Source: JAAELZ01 sp965209105 (GTDB lineage: Bacteria > Pseudomonadota > Gammaproteobacteria > Arenicellales > Poriferihabitantaceae). From it: a stretch of 41,690 nucleotides of DNA. Positions 16,064 to 24,860 of this stretch are shown piece after piece. The notes beneath the pieces were generated by a model. That model saw nothing but the letters and a program-made list of their open reading frames with translations. It did no database searches and had not been told where the DNA came from. A program made the translations under genes and the position numbers. Numbering within the stretch: the first letter of the stretch is position 1; each line of letters opens with the position of its first letter. The stretch is from assembly GCA_965209105.1 (NCBI GenBank), contig CBDBQB010000028.1:1-41690 (forward strand), read 5' to 3'.

Positions 16064-17980
16064 ATGGCTAAAGTAATTGGAATCGATTTAGGTACGACCA
16101 ACTCATGCGTGGCATTGATGGAAGGCGGCAAGCCGAGAGTCATTGAAAACGCGGAAGGGCGTCGTACAACGCCTTCTGTTGTCGCATTTGCAGCGGATGG
16201 TCAAGTATTGGTCGGTGATGCGGCAAAGCGTCAAGCAGTCACCAATCCAGAAAACACCATTTTTGCAGTCAAGCGCCTGATTGGGCGTCGTTTTGACGAA
16301 GAAGTGGTGCAGCGCGATATTGACTTGATGCCCTATAAAATCATCAAGGCTAAAAATGGCGATGCGTGGATCGAAGCCGATGGCAAGAAAATGTCTCCAC
16401 AAGAAATCTCGGCGAAAATTTTGCAGAAAATGAAATCAACGGCCGAAGATTATTTGGGCGAAGAAGTCACGGAAGCGGTGGTCACAGTGCCTGCTTATTT
16501 CAATGACTCACAGCGCCAAGCAACCAAAGATGCCGGCAAAATTGCCGGGCTTGAAGTCAAGCGGATCATCAATGAGCCGACGGCAGCAGCCTTGGCCTTT
16601 GGTTTGGATAAAGTTGAAGGCGACAAAACCATTGCGGTCTACGATTTAGGCGGCGGTACGTTTGATGTATCAATCATTGAAATTGCTGATCTCGACGGTG
16701 AGCAACAATTTGAAGTCTTGTCGACCAATGGCGATACATTTTTGGGTGGCGAGGATTTTGATTCGCGCTTGATTGACTATGTGGTGAAAGAATTCAAAAA
16801 GGATCAGAATTTTGATCTTAAAGGTGATCCCTTGGCCATGCAGCGATTAAAAGAAGGCGCAGAAAAAGCCAAGATTGAGCTTTCAACCACCTCTCAAACA
16901 GAAATCAATCTGCCCTACATCACAGCTGATGCAAGTGGCCCCAAGCACTTAAACATCAAACTTTCACGCGCCAAGCTCGAAGCCTTGGTTGAAGATTTGA
17001 TCAAGCGTTCGATAGAGCCTTGTAAAATTGCCCTGAAAGATGCGGGCTTAAAAGCCGCTGAGATTGATGATGTGATTTTGGTGGGCGGTCAAACCCGTAT
17101 GCCGAAGGTACAAGAAGCGGTGTCTGGGTTTTTTGGTCAAGATGTCCGCAAGGATGTTAATCCAGATGAGGCAGTTGCGGTTGGTGCATCTGTGCAAGGC
17201 GGTGTTTTATCGGGTGAAGTTAAAGATGTCTTACTCTTGGATGTCACGCCATTGTCATTGGGTATCGAAACCTTGGGCGGCGTCTTAACTAAGTTGATCG
17301 AGAAAAATACCACGATCCCGACTAAAGCCACGCAAGTGTTCTCAACGGCTGAAGATAATCAGCCTGCGGTCACGGTGCATGTCTTACAAGGTGAGCGCGA
17401 GATGGCCACCGATAATAAATCTTTGGGTCGTTTTGATTTATCAGAAATTCCCCCTGCGCCACGCGGCACACCACAAATCGAGGTTGCGTTTGATGTCGAT
17501 GCCAACGGTATTATGCACGTGTCGGCAAAAGACAAGGCGACTGGCAAAGAGAACAAGATTGTGATTAAAGCTGGTTCGGGTTTGAGTGACGATGAAATCG
17601 AGCAAATGGTGCGCGATGCAGAAGAAAATGCAGAGGCGGATCGTGAAAAGCGCGAGTTGATTGACGCGAAAAACCAAGGTGAAGCCTTGATTCATCAATC
17701 CAAAAAATCGCTGGATGATTTGGGCGATAAAGTGGATGATGAAACCAAAGCGGCGGTTGAAAGCGCCTCGGCTGAGCTTGAAGAAGCCCTTAAAGGCGAA
17801 GATAAGGCAGAGATCGACGCGAAAACTGAAGCTTTGGGCCAGGTCAGTCAGAAGGTGGCAGAACAAGCCTATGCACAAGCGGCAGAAGAAGACGGCGCGG
17901 ATACGGCGGATTCAGCGGCGGGCGATGAAGACATCGTCGATGCTGAGTTTGAAGAAATGGATGACGACAAAAAGGCATAA
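16064..17980 (+). CDS. dnaK: Chaperone DnaK (Hsp70)
   Basis: An ATP-dependent cytoplasmic chaperone of 638 residues. The nucleotide-binding domain starts G-I-D-L-G-T-T-N-S-C-V-A and includes D-L-G-G-G-T-F-D-V-S and the V-G-G-Q-T-R-M-P-K-V signature. The substrate-binding domain follows (L-L-D-V-T-P-L-S-L-G-I-E-T-L-G-G), then the helical lid and a C-terminal tail D-A-E-F-E-E-M-D-D-D-K-K-A, equivalent to the conserved EEVxDxxK end. GAGG about 10 bases before ATG 16064 supports the start. No lesions. No sigma-32 site with acceptable spacing was found in its own leader, so transcription from grpE is likely. Confidence 0.98.
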   Translation: MAKVIGIDLGTTNSCVALMEGGKPRVIENAEGRRTTPSVVAFAADGQVLVGDAAKRQAVTNPENTIFAVKRLIGRRFDEEVVQRDIDLMPYKIIKAKNGDAWIEADGKKMSPQEISAKILQKMKSTAEDYLGEEVTEAVVTVPAYFNDSQRQATKDAGKIAGLEVKRIINEPTAAALAFGLDKVEGDKTIAVYDLGGGTFDVSIIEIADLDGEQQFEVLSTNGDTFLGGEDFDSRLIDYVVKEFKKDQNFDLKGDPLAMQRLKEGAEKAKIELSTTSQTEINLPYITADASGPKHLNIKLSRAKLEALVEDLIKRSIEPCKIALKDAGLKAAEIDDVILVGGQTRMPKVQEAVSGFFGQDVRKDVNPDEAVAVGASVQGGVLSGEVKDVLLLDVTPLSLGIETLGGVLTKLIEKNTTIPTKATQVFSTAEDNQPAVTVHVLQGEREMATDNKSLGRFDLSEIPPAPRGTPQIEVAFDVDANGIMHVSAKDKATGKENKIVIKAGSGLSDDEIEQMVRDAEENAEADREKRELIDAKNQGEALIHQSKKSLDDLGDKVDDETKAAVESASAELEEALKGEDKAEIDAKTEALGQVSQKVAEQAYAQAAEEDGADTADSAAGDEDIVDAEFEEMDDDKKA

Positions 17981-18065
17981 TTAAATTAGAGCAGTCGAGA
18001 GAGCGTGTTCGACGAGAGTTGGGCGCGCTTCTTTTTTGAATACGCTGAAAAACTGAATCGAATCA

Positions 18066-19193
18066 ATGTCTAAGCGAGATTATTATGACGTTTTGGGAGC
18101 CTCTAAAACGGCACCTAAAGCTGAAATAAAGAAAGCCTATCGTAAGATGGCGATGAAGTTTCACCCTGATCGAAATCAAGGTGATGATACTGCTGAAGCT
18201 AAATTCAAGGAAGTTCAAGAAGCCTATTCCATATTAAACGACGAGCAAAAACGCGCCGCCTATGATCAATTCGGTCACGCGGGTGTGGATCCTTCTGCTG
18301 GAATGGGTGGCGGTGGTGCGGGCGGCGCAGGCTTCGGCGATGTGTTTGGGGATATGTTCGGTGATATATTTGGTGGCGGCGGCGGTAGACGGCGTCAAGC
18401 ACGTGGGGCTGATCTGCGTATCCGCGTTGATCTGACGCTAGAAGAAGCTGTCGAAGGGATCGAAAAGAAAATTCGCGTACCGCGAATGACCGCGTGCGAG
18501 ACCTGTGATGGCAGCGGCGCAAAGCCGGGCACGCAGCCAAAAACCTGTCAAACCTGTGGCGGTCAAGGACAGGTGCGGATGCAGCAAGGTTTTTTCTCTG
18601 TCCAGCAGACCTGTCCGCAATGCCATGGTGCGGGTAAACAAATATCTGATCCTTGTACTGATTGCGCTGGGCAAGGTCAAACGCGTAAGGAGAAAACCCT
18701 TAAAGTAAAAATTCCTGCGGGCGTTGATGAGGGAGATCAAGTTCGTTTGGCGGGCGAAGGAGAAGGTGGGGGCGCAGGCGTGTTGGAGGGCGATTTATAT
18801 GTTCAAGTGCACTTAAAAGCACACGATTTATTTAGTCGCGATGGTGATGACTTGAGTTTTGAGATGCCCATTAGTTACATTACGATGGCATTGGGAGGCG
18901 AGATTGAAGTACCGACCTTAGGGGGGCGTGGTTCAATCAAAATCCCAGCGGGCACACAGTCGAATCGAGTTTTTCGTTTGAAAGGCAAGGGTGTTAAAAA
19001 TGTACGATCCGCGCATGTCGGCGATTTGTATATTAAGGTATTGACTGAAACGCCAGTGAGCCTAAGCGCGGAACAAAAAAAGTTGCTCAAGACCTTGCAA
19101 AAGAGTCTTGATGATGGCGGCGCAAAGCACTCACCGCAGAGCAGCTCCTGGAAAAATAAAATTAAGTCATTTTTTGACAATTTCGTTAGCTAG
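18066..19193 (+). CDS. dnaJ: Chaperone DnaJ (Hsp40)
   Basis: The DnaK co-chaperone that stimulates ATP hydrolysis and delivers substrates. The 375-residue protein has a J domain (1-70) with H33-P34-D35, a Gly/Phe-rich linker with G-G-G-G runs, four zinc-binding repeats (C-E-T-C-D-G-S-G, C-Q-T-C-G-G-Q-G, C-P-Q-C-H-G-A-G, C-T-D-C-A-G-Q-G) and the two C-terminal beta-domains. It follows dnaK by 85 bases. Downstream neighbours are a Rieske protein and SppA rather than the dapB-carAB genes that often follow dnaJ; those sit at 3.4-9.3 kb. Confidence 0.97.
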   Translation: MSKRDYYDVLGASKTAPKAEIKKAYRKMAMKFHPDRNQGDDTAEAKFKEVQEAYSILNDEQKRAAYDQFGHAGVDPSAGMGGGGAGGAGFGDVFGDMFGDIFGGGGGRRRQARGADLRIRVDLTLEEAVEGIEKKIRVPRMTACETCDGSGAKPGTQPKTCQTCGGQGQVRMQQGFFSVQQTCPQCHGAGKQISDPCTDCAGQGQTRKEKTLKVKIPAGVDEGDQVRLAGEGEGGGAGVLEGDLYVQVHLKAHDLFSRDGDDLSFEMPISYITMALGGEIEVPTLGGRGSIKIPAGTQSNRVFRLKGKGVKNVRSAHVGDLYIKVLTETPVSLSAEQKKLLKTLQKSLDDGGAKHSPQSSSWKNKIKSFFDNFVS

Positions 19194-19201
19194 AAACCAA
19201 C

Positions 19202-19591
19202 ATGGCTGAAAAGGCGACAAAGATAGGCAAACTGGATGAAATAGCCCATGGTAAAGGCTTGCGATTTGATCTTTCCACCGCGCATTTGTCTAAGCGCGCC
19301 TTAAAAAAGGCTGTGGCGTCGGGCGAGCCAATGGCCAGCGGCTTTGTGGTTGGTTTCGATGAGCAGCTCTATGCTTATGAGAATAGCTGCCCTCATTTAG
19401 GCGTTGAACTTGACTGGGAAGCAGGTGACTTTTTCAACGAAGATCAATCACTGTTAGTGTGTTCGACGCATGGGGCAATGTTTGATCCCCAATCGGGCGA
19501 ATGTGTGAGCGGCCCTTGCCTTGGGGATTCTTTAAAACCCCTTGTGGTTTCGCTTGATCAAGGTGAAATAAGCTATTTTCCAGGGCGATGA
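19202..19591 (+). CDS. Small Rieske [2Fe-2S] protein
   Basis: A 129-residue single-domain Rieske protein. Cluster ligands are C63 and H65 in S-C-P-H-L-G-V-E-L-D-W and C87 and H90 in C-S-T-H-G-A-M-F-D-P, followed by the G-x-C-x-x-G-P-C element. There is no signal peptide and no oxygenase or oxidoreductase domain, so it looks like a cytoplasmic ferredoxin-type electron carrier similar to NirD/BphF-sized proteins. It begins nine bases after dnaJ and ends 13 bases before sppA, suggesting co-transcription. Redox partner unknown. Confidence 0.88.
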   Translation: MAEKATKIGKLDEIAHGKGLRFDLSTAHLSKRALKKAVASGEPMASGFVVGFDEQLYAYENSCPHLGVELDWEAGDFFNEDQSLLVCSTHGAMFDPQSGECVSGPCLGDSLKPLVVSLDQGEISYFPGR

Positions 19592-19604
19592 ACCGGATTA
19601 AATC

Positions 19605-20576
19605 ATGAACAATAAAACAGAACTTGGCGAGCAGACGATTAGAGAGGGCTTAGATTCAATCTCGAAATTAGGTCAGGATTTAATCAAGGAGAATCGGCGC
19701 GCTCGACGTAGTAAGTTGTTCATGCGCTTTTTGTTCATTACGGCGCTACTGGCGATTTTCGTATTACCCTATTTTATAAAAGATAAGTTTAGTGCTGTGA
19801 TGACAGGAATCACGCCTCACGCAGCGGTCATCAGCATGGAAGGCCTTGTGATGTCGGGCGCTGAGATTGACGCGGATCAAGTCACGCTGGCGTTGCAATC
19901 GGCCTTTGAAGCGCAAAACGCGAAAGGGATCATCTTGCAGATTAATAGTCCAGGCGGTAGCCCCGTACAGGCAGAGCGAATCTATAATGAAATATTGCGT
20001 CTAAAAGCACTGTATCCTGAAAAGAAGGTCATCGCAGTCATCGAAGATATCGGTGCTTCAGCAGCCTATTATATTGCTGCAGCGGCAGACGAAATTGTTG
20101 CCTCAAAAGCCAGTCTAGTCGGGTCGATTGGAGTGGTGGTCAATGGGTTTGGCGCGGTCGATGCGATGAAAAAACTGGGCATTGAACGACGGTTAATCAC
20201 CGCAGGCGATAATAAGGCGATGCTGGATCCCTTTTCGCCCAACGATGAAACGCAGCAGGCTTATATGCAGAGAATTGTCGATCAAGTGCACGATCAGTTC
20301 ATCGCGGCAGTTAAAAAAGGTCGCGGCGATCGCTTGGCCAACCGCGCGGATATTTATTCGGGCTTAGTATGGAATGGTTCTGAGGCGATGGCCTTGGGTT
20401 TGGTCGATCACATTGGCTCGATGGGTTTTGCCATGCGAGAGTTACTGGCAGTAGATGAGCAGGTTGACTACACGCCTGCAGTGGATTGGTTTGAAGCTTT
20501 TTCTAAGCAAGTGGGCGCCAGCATGGGTGCGGCGCTGGATCGTTTGCTGTTAAAACCTCAGGCAGGCCTTTACTGA
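19605..20576 (+). CDS. sppA: S49-family signal peptide peptidase (SppA-type)
   Basis: A 323-residue membrane-anchored serine protease of the short SppA type. A basic N-terminus (R-R-A-R-R) precedes one membrane segment at about 38-58. The catalytic domain has the proposed Ser nucleophile S152 in I-G-A-S-A-A-Y-Y and Lys general base K204 in G-D-N-K-A-M, the same 52-residue spacing as the Ser-Lys dyad of short SppA enzymes. The S-P-G-G-S oxyanion-region motif is at about 115-119. The active domain should face the periplasm, where it degrades residual signal peptides. It follows the Rieske gene. Confidence 0.92.
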   Translation: MNNKTELGEQTIREGLDSISKLGQDLIKENRRARRSKLFMRFLFITALLAIFVLPYFIKDKFSAVMTGITPHAAVISMEGLVMSGAEIDADQVTLALQSAFEAQNAKGIILQINSPGGSPVQAERIYNEILRLKALYPEKKVIAVIEDIGASAAYYIAAAADEIVASKASLVGSIGVVVNGFGAVDAMKKLGIERRLITAGDNKAMLDPFSPNDETQQAYMQRIVDQVHDQFIAAVKKGRGDRLANRADIYSGLVWNGSEAMALGLVDHIGSMGFAMRELLAVDEQVDYTPAVDWFEAFSKQVGASMGAALDRLLLKPQAGLY

Positions 20577-20601
20577 GTCAATTATTGCCGTTCACAGGGC
20601 T

Positions 20602-20632
20602 GCATAAACTGCGCTTTTTCGCTCATTTATGC
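20602..20632. terminator. Possible terminator hairpin between sppA and the Mth938-type gene
   Basis: GCATAAA (20602-20608) and TTTATGC (20626-20632) pair perfectly around an inner GCG/CGC pair and a T5 loop. It lies between converging genes. The stem is A+T-rich and the T-run following is weak, so this is only a candidate. Confidence 0.4.
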
Positions 20633-20689
20633 CTAGTCTTTTCTGCGTTCGCTACCTTAGGCTGAGGTCTTATTCAAACAATGCTCGCC

Positions 20690-21067
20690 TCAGACCATTA
20701 AACAAGCAGCAACTTTTCTACCATCTCCAGCGAGGATATTATAAGTGCGGCAGGCAGCAGACGTATCCATGACTTCAATGCCTATTTGCCGCTCTATCAG
20801 CAGACGTGTTTGATCAGCCGATGGGAAAGTTAAGATTTTACCCGTGCCGAGGATGACCAATTCAACGGCTAGATCAAGTTCAAATAAAGGCTCGAAATCT
20901 TGAGTTGATAAAGCGGTGGGTTCCCTTAAAGACCATTTGAAAATACCGGCAGGTGTTACAATCAAATTGTCGGTGTATAAGGTATTATCCACCCACACTT
21001 TCCCATCTGAATAGCTGTGTATCAGCGTGATGTTGGCGTCTTGGTGTAAGTTTAATTTGATGTCCAT
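20690..21067 (-). CDS. Mth938-domain (DUF498) protein
   Basis: A 125-residue protein of the Mth938-like/NDUFAF3-related family, starting M-D-I-K-L-N-L-H-Q-D-A-N. Family hallmarks visible are the V-T-P-x-G-I-F-K-W segment, E-L-V-I-L-G-T-G-K-I-L-T-F-P, and G-I-E-V-M-D-T-S-A-A-C-R-T-Y-N-I-L-A-G-D-G-R-x-V-A-A. The frame extends upstream to 21190, but the extra 41 residues are not family-like, so the ATG at 21067 is used. Bacterial members have no established activity; eukaryotic relatives assist complex I assembly. Transcribed opposite to hom. Confidence 0.85.
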   Translation of the reverse strand: MDIKLNLHQDANITLIHSYSDGKVWVDNTLYTDNLIVTPAGIFKWSLREPTALSTQDFEPLFELDLAVELVILGTGKILTFPSADQTRLLIERQIGIEVMDTSAACRTYNILAGDGRKVAACLMV

Positions 21068-21236
21068 CGAAATGAATATACCGCATAGTGGTAGATGGAA
21101 ACAGATCAATTCTTGAGAAAAACTCAATCTTTTGTGGGCTTCTTTGTCGCCTTGAATGAAACGCGAAGATGAGGCAGATAAGTGCTGCAATTAGCTTGGG
21201 TGATAATTAAAGATAATGTGTGCAAGAGGTATGACG

Positions 21237-22547
21237 TTGAAAGCAGTGAATATTGGCTTGGTGGGTTTAGGCACCGTCGGATGTGGAACGGTGACGGTAT
21301 TGAATCGAAATCAAGATGAGATTAGTCGGCGCGCCGGGCGTAAAATTAGAGTCATTCAAGCGGCAGTGAGCGATCTTAATAAGCCTCGAAATTGTGATGT
21401 ATCTACCTTAGAGCTGGTTTCAGACCCATTTGTCGTGGTCAATAACCCCGATATTGATGTGGTGGTCGAGCTAATCGGCGGTGAAATTTTATCTAAGGAA
21501 TTGGTGTTACGCGCGATCGAAAATGGCAAGCATGTTGTGACCGCCAATAAAGCCTTGATTGCCCTACATGGCAACGAAATTTTTGCTGCAGCACATGCGA
21601 AAGGCGTTGTGGTGGCTTTTGAAGCGGCGGTGGCGGGCGGAATCTCAATCATTAAGGCGATCCGTGAAGGCTTGGCTGGCAATCGCATTAACTGGCTGGC
21701 AGGTATCATCAACGGAACCTCGAATTATATTCTGACTGAGATGGATACGCCCGGCAAGGATTTTGACGATGTACTCAAAGAAGCGCAGCGTCTAGGCTAT
21801 GCGGAATCCGATCCCACTTTTGATATCGAAGGGATCGATGCTGCGCATAAGTTGACGATTCTGGCTTCGATTGCTTATGGTATTCCGCTACAGTTTGATC
21901 ATGTCTATACCGAAGGGATCACCAAAATAGGTGCGCAAGACGTTGAATTTGCTAAGGAACTGGGCTACCGAATTAAACATTTAGGCATTGCGCGGCGCAC
22001 TTTAGAAGGCATTGAGTTGCGTGTGCACCCTACGCTGATTCCAGCGACGCGTTTGATTGCAAATGTCAATGGCGTAATGAATGCAGTGGTGGTCAATGGC
22101 GATGCGGTCGGTTCAACCCTATATTATGGCGCGGGCGCGGGCGCGGAGCCGACGGCTTCGGCGGTGGTCGCAGATGTGGTGGACGTAGTGCGCGTATTGA
22201 CATCTGATCCTCAAAATAGAGTGCCACATTTGGCTTTCCAACCGAATGCTATTAGTCCAACCTCAATCGTCGATATGGATGATGTCCAGACCGGATTTTA
22301 CCTGCGTCTAAAACTGGCTGACGAATCAGGTGTATTGGCGGAGATTACGGAGTTACTGGGCGAGGGGAATATCAGCATCGAGGCTTTTTTACAAAAGCCC
22401 GTCCCGGCTGGCGCGCAGACCGCAACTGCGATCTTATTGACTCAAGTCGTTCGAGAGGGAGATTTTAGGCGCGTGTTGGCGCAAATTGAAGCCTTGCCAG
22501 CAGTGCTGGAGGCGCCGGTTTGTTTTAGAGTCGAATCGCTTTCTTAG
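21237..22547 (+). CDS. hom: Homoserine dehydrogenase
   Basis: Converts aspartate semialdehyde to homoserine for threonine and methionine synthesis. The protein has an N-terminal Rossmann motif G-L-V-G-L-G-T-V-G-C-G-T, the catalytic domain with I-I-N-G-T-S-N-Y-I-L-T and F-D-I-E-G-I-D-A-A-H-K-L, and a C-terminal ACT domain (about the last 80 residues; F-Y-L-R-L-K-L-A-D-E-S-G-V-L-A-E-I) that usually binds threonine. It is a monofunctional enzyme without an aspartokinase part. The frame begins at ATG 21216 and has another ATG at 21231. AGAGG at 21225-21229 fits a TTG at 21237, giving M-K-A-V-N-I-G-L, which aligns best with the family. No thrC follows; the next gene is gspD. Confidence 0.93.
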   Translation: MKAVNIGLVGLGTVGCGTVTVLNRNQDEISRRAGRKIRVIQAAVSDLNKPRNCDVSTLELVSDPFVVVNNPDIDVVVELIGGEILSKELVLRAIENGKHVVTANKALIALHGNEIFAAAHAKGVVVAFEAAVAGGISIIKAIREGLAGNRINWLAGIINGTSNYILTEMDTPGKDFDDVLKEAQRLGYAESDPTFDIEGIDAAHKLTILASIAYGIPLQFDHVYTEGITKIGAQDVEFAKELGYRIKHLGIARRTLEGIELRVHPTLIPATRLIANVNGVMNAVVVNGDAVGSTLYYGAGAGAEPTASAVVADVVDVVRVLTSDPQNRVPHLAFQPNAISPTSIVDMDDVQTGFYLRLKLADESGVLAEITELLGEGNISIEAFLQKPVPAGAQTATAILLTQVVREGDFRRVLAQIEALPAVLEAPVCFRVESLS

Positions 22548-22550
22548 CGA

Positions 22551-22587
22551 ATGCCACTACTTTGCATTTTCGAAATTTGGCATTTTT
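22551..22587 (+). terminator. Possible weak terminator after hom
   Basis: ATGCCA (22551-22556) pairs with TGGCAT (22578-22583), then five T residues. The loop is long (21 bases) and itself A+T-rich. It could end hom transcription before the gsp operon. Confidence 0.35.
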
Positions 22588-22715
22588 GTCATAACAACTC
22601 ATTATTAATACAAGTGTTGCGCTTTAGTCTATCGCCAAGGTGTGCGATACTTTGGGGCAACTCCAGTTTGACTATAACCCTTTGATGTCTCAGCAAGATT
22701 TCGCGCGTAGAAACC

Positions 22716-24860
22716 ATGATTAAGTATAGCCTTCGATCGGTTTCTTTTACACTGGGCATTTGTGTGTCTTTAGCGACAAACGTCGGCGCTCAATCCGACC
22801 CAGCGTACGAAGATGATTTATTGGCAACCCTAGACATGATCGTTCAAAATGCGAGTCTAGCCGACCCGCTACAGGCGGAATTTGATGTCGAGAGGTCATT
22901 TGAAAATTTAATCGCTCAGAGCAATACCAACCCTTTTGACACGAGTTCTACGGGGGGTTCCTTGGGAGAAGCCGGCGAGAATGCGGTTATTGAATCGGAT
23001 GAGGGTATTACGCTAAATTTTCAAGACGCGGATATTTCAGCTTTGGTGGCTTTGGTCGCGAAGGTGACGGGCAAGAATTTTATTGTTGATCCTCGGGTCA
23101 AAGGAAAAGTGACCCTGGTCTCAGGAAGTGCAGTGCCTATAGAAACGCTATACGATATTTTCTTATCGGTGTTGGCGACCTATAACTTTGCCGCCTTGCC
23201 CTCCGGGAATTTGACCAAAATTATTCCTGCGAACTTAGTTAAACAAAACCCAACGCCCACTATCACGGATGCGGATGGCGAGTTACCCAATAACGAGCAG
23301 GAAATTACTTATATTGTCACGCTTGATCATGCCTCGGTCAACGAGATACTGCCCATATTGCGTCCTTTGCTGCCCCCGACTGCGCATATTGCACCGCATG
23401 CGGGCAGTAACACCCTAATACTGACGGATCGTGCAAATAATATCCGCCGAGTGTTGTCTCTGATTGAGCGGATTGATAAAGAACAGCAGGGGCAGGATAT
23501 TCGAGTGATAACGATTAAGAATACCGATGCCAAAGCATTGGCGCAGGTCATCAGCCAGCTCGCAGGTTCACTTAACTCGGACGAGGCATCCAAGGGCTTG
23601 CCCGTGAAGCAGACATTGGTACAAGTCGATGAGGGCTTGAATGCGCTGATTATTCGAGCGCCTGAGAAAGATTTTCCCGTCCTTGAGGCTTTAATAGAGC
23701 AACTGGATATCGAGCGTCCAGAAAAGGGTAATGTGCACGTTAAGTACCTCAAATTCGCACAAGCCAAGGAAATGGTGACCTTGCTGAACGGTATTGTTCA
23801 AGATAAACAATCTGAAGCTAAAGACGGTGCGGCGCCTACAGTTAAAATTTCCATTCAGGCGGATGAAACGGGGAATGCCTTGGTGATTCGAGCCGAGGAA
23901 GAAGACTATAAGGATTTACTTGAGGTGATCGAGTTGTTAGATATTCGTCGGTCTCAGGTATTTGTCGAAGCAATTATCGCCGAGGTGTCAGAAACCGACA
24001 GCGCTCAATTGGGCGTAGATTGGACTGGAACGTATCGGAACAAAGACGGCCAGGAATACACTAAAGGCAATAATTCTTTTTCAGATGAAGGCGGTTTCAA
24101 TTTAGGTTTTGTAAATAAATATGTTCGGACCTTGGGTGGCGGGATCACGCCGGATTTAAGTGTGGTATTAAATGCCTTACGCGGCGATAGCAACTCTAAT
24201 ATTATTTCAACGCCGAGCATGTTAACACTCGACAATGAAGAAGCTGAAATTGTGGTGGGTCAGGAAGTGCCATTTATAACGGGACAGTACACCACCAATG
24301 CGACAACAACTTCTTCAGATGGAACCACGAGTAACGCTGCGAATGTTAATCCCTTCCAAACAATCGAGCGCAAAGAGGTTGGCTTGTCTTTAAAGATTAC
24401 GCCGCAGATCAATGATGGTGGGACGATACAACTGGACATTGCTCAAGAAATTTCCAGTGTATCGCCGACAACGGTGGCGGGTGCAGCCGATTTGATCACA
24501 GATAAGCGCACCATCAAAGCCAAGGTCTTAGTGGACGATGGGCAAATTATTGTACTCGGCGGCTTAATTCGTAATGATGAGGGTGATACTTATGACCGTA
24601 TTCCTTTATTGGGTGATATTCCGCTTATCGGACAAATTTTTCGTAAGAAGTCTAAAAAGCAAACCAAAACTAATTTGATGGTTTTTTTGCGCCCAACGAT
24701 AATTCGCCAGCCCTCGGATTTAGATAAACTGACGCGTGATCGCTATGAATTTATGCGTACTGAAGAGGAAGAAAGTTTGCCGGATACGCGGCGACTCATT
24801 AAGCAGCGACCCGCGCAGTTGAAATCGTATTCGTTTGATCATGAGAACGGCGACAACTAA
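22716..24860 (+). CDS. gspD: Type II secretion outer membrane secretin GspD
   Basis: The secretin that forms the outer membrane pore of the type II secretion system. A 714-residue precursor with an N-terminal signal peptide ending near V-G-A-Q-S (about 25). The N0 domain (about 95-175; I-T-L-N-F-Q-D-A-D-I-S-A-L) is followed by N1-N3 repeats and the secretin domain with V-P-F-I-T-G-Q and I-T-P-Q-I-N-D-G-G near the gate, then G-G-L-I-R-N-D-E and I-P-L-L-G-D-I-P-L-I-G. No lipobox is seen, so it probably depends on a pilotin or self-assembles. It opens the operon; no gspC precedes it. It overlaps gspE. Confidence 0.96.
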   Translation: MIKYSLRSVSFTLGICVSLATNVGAQSDPAYEDDLLATLDMIVQNASLADPLQAEFDVERSFENLIAQSNTNPFDTSSTGGSLGEAGENAVIESDEGITLNFQDADISALVALVAKVTGKNFIVDPRVKGKVTLVSGSAVPIETLYDIFLSVLATYNFAALPSGNLTKIIPANLVKQNPTPTITDADGELPNNEQEITYIVTLDHASVNEILPILRPLLPPTAHIAPHAGSNTLILTDRANNIRRVLSLIERIDKEQQGQDIRVITIKNTDAKALAQVISQLAGSLNSDEASKGLPVKQTLVQVDEGLNALIIRAPEKDFPVLEALIEQLDIERPEKGNVHVKYLKFAQAKEMVTLLNGIVQDKQSEAKDGAAPTVKISIQADETGNALVIRAEEEDYKDLLEVIELLDIRRSQVFVEAIIAEVSETDSAQLGVDWTGTYRNKDGQEYTKGNNSFSDEGGFNLGFVNKYVRTLGGGITPDLSVVLNALRGDSNSNIISTPSMLTLDNEEAEIVVGQEVPFITGQYTTNATTTSSDGTTSNAANVNPFQTIERKEVGLSLKITPQINDGGTIQLDIAQEISSVSPTTVAGAADLITDKRTIKAKVLVDDGQIIVLGGLIRNDEGDTYDRIPLLGDIPLIGQIFRKKSKKQTKTNLMVFLRPTIIRQPSDLDKLTRDRYEFMRTEEEESLPDTRRLIKQRPAQLKSYSFDHENGDN

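Noticed and set aside
17981..18065. Possible hairpin between dnaK and dnaJ followed by a T-run
   Set aside because: Only a short, mismatched stem can be drawn (AGCGTG with CGCGCT), not enough for a terminator call.
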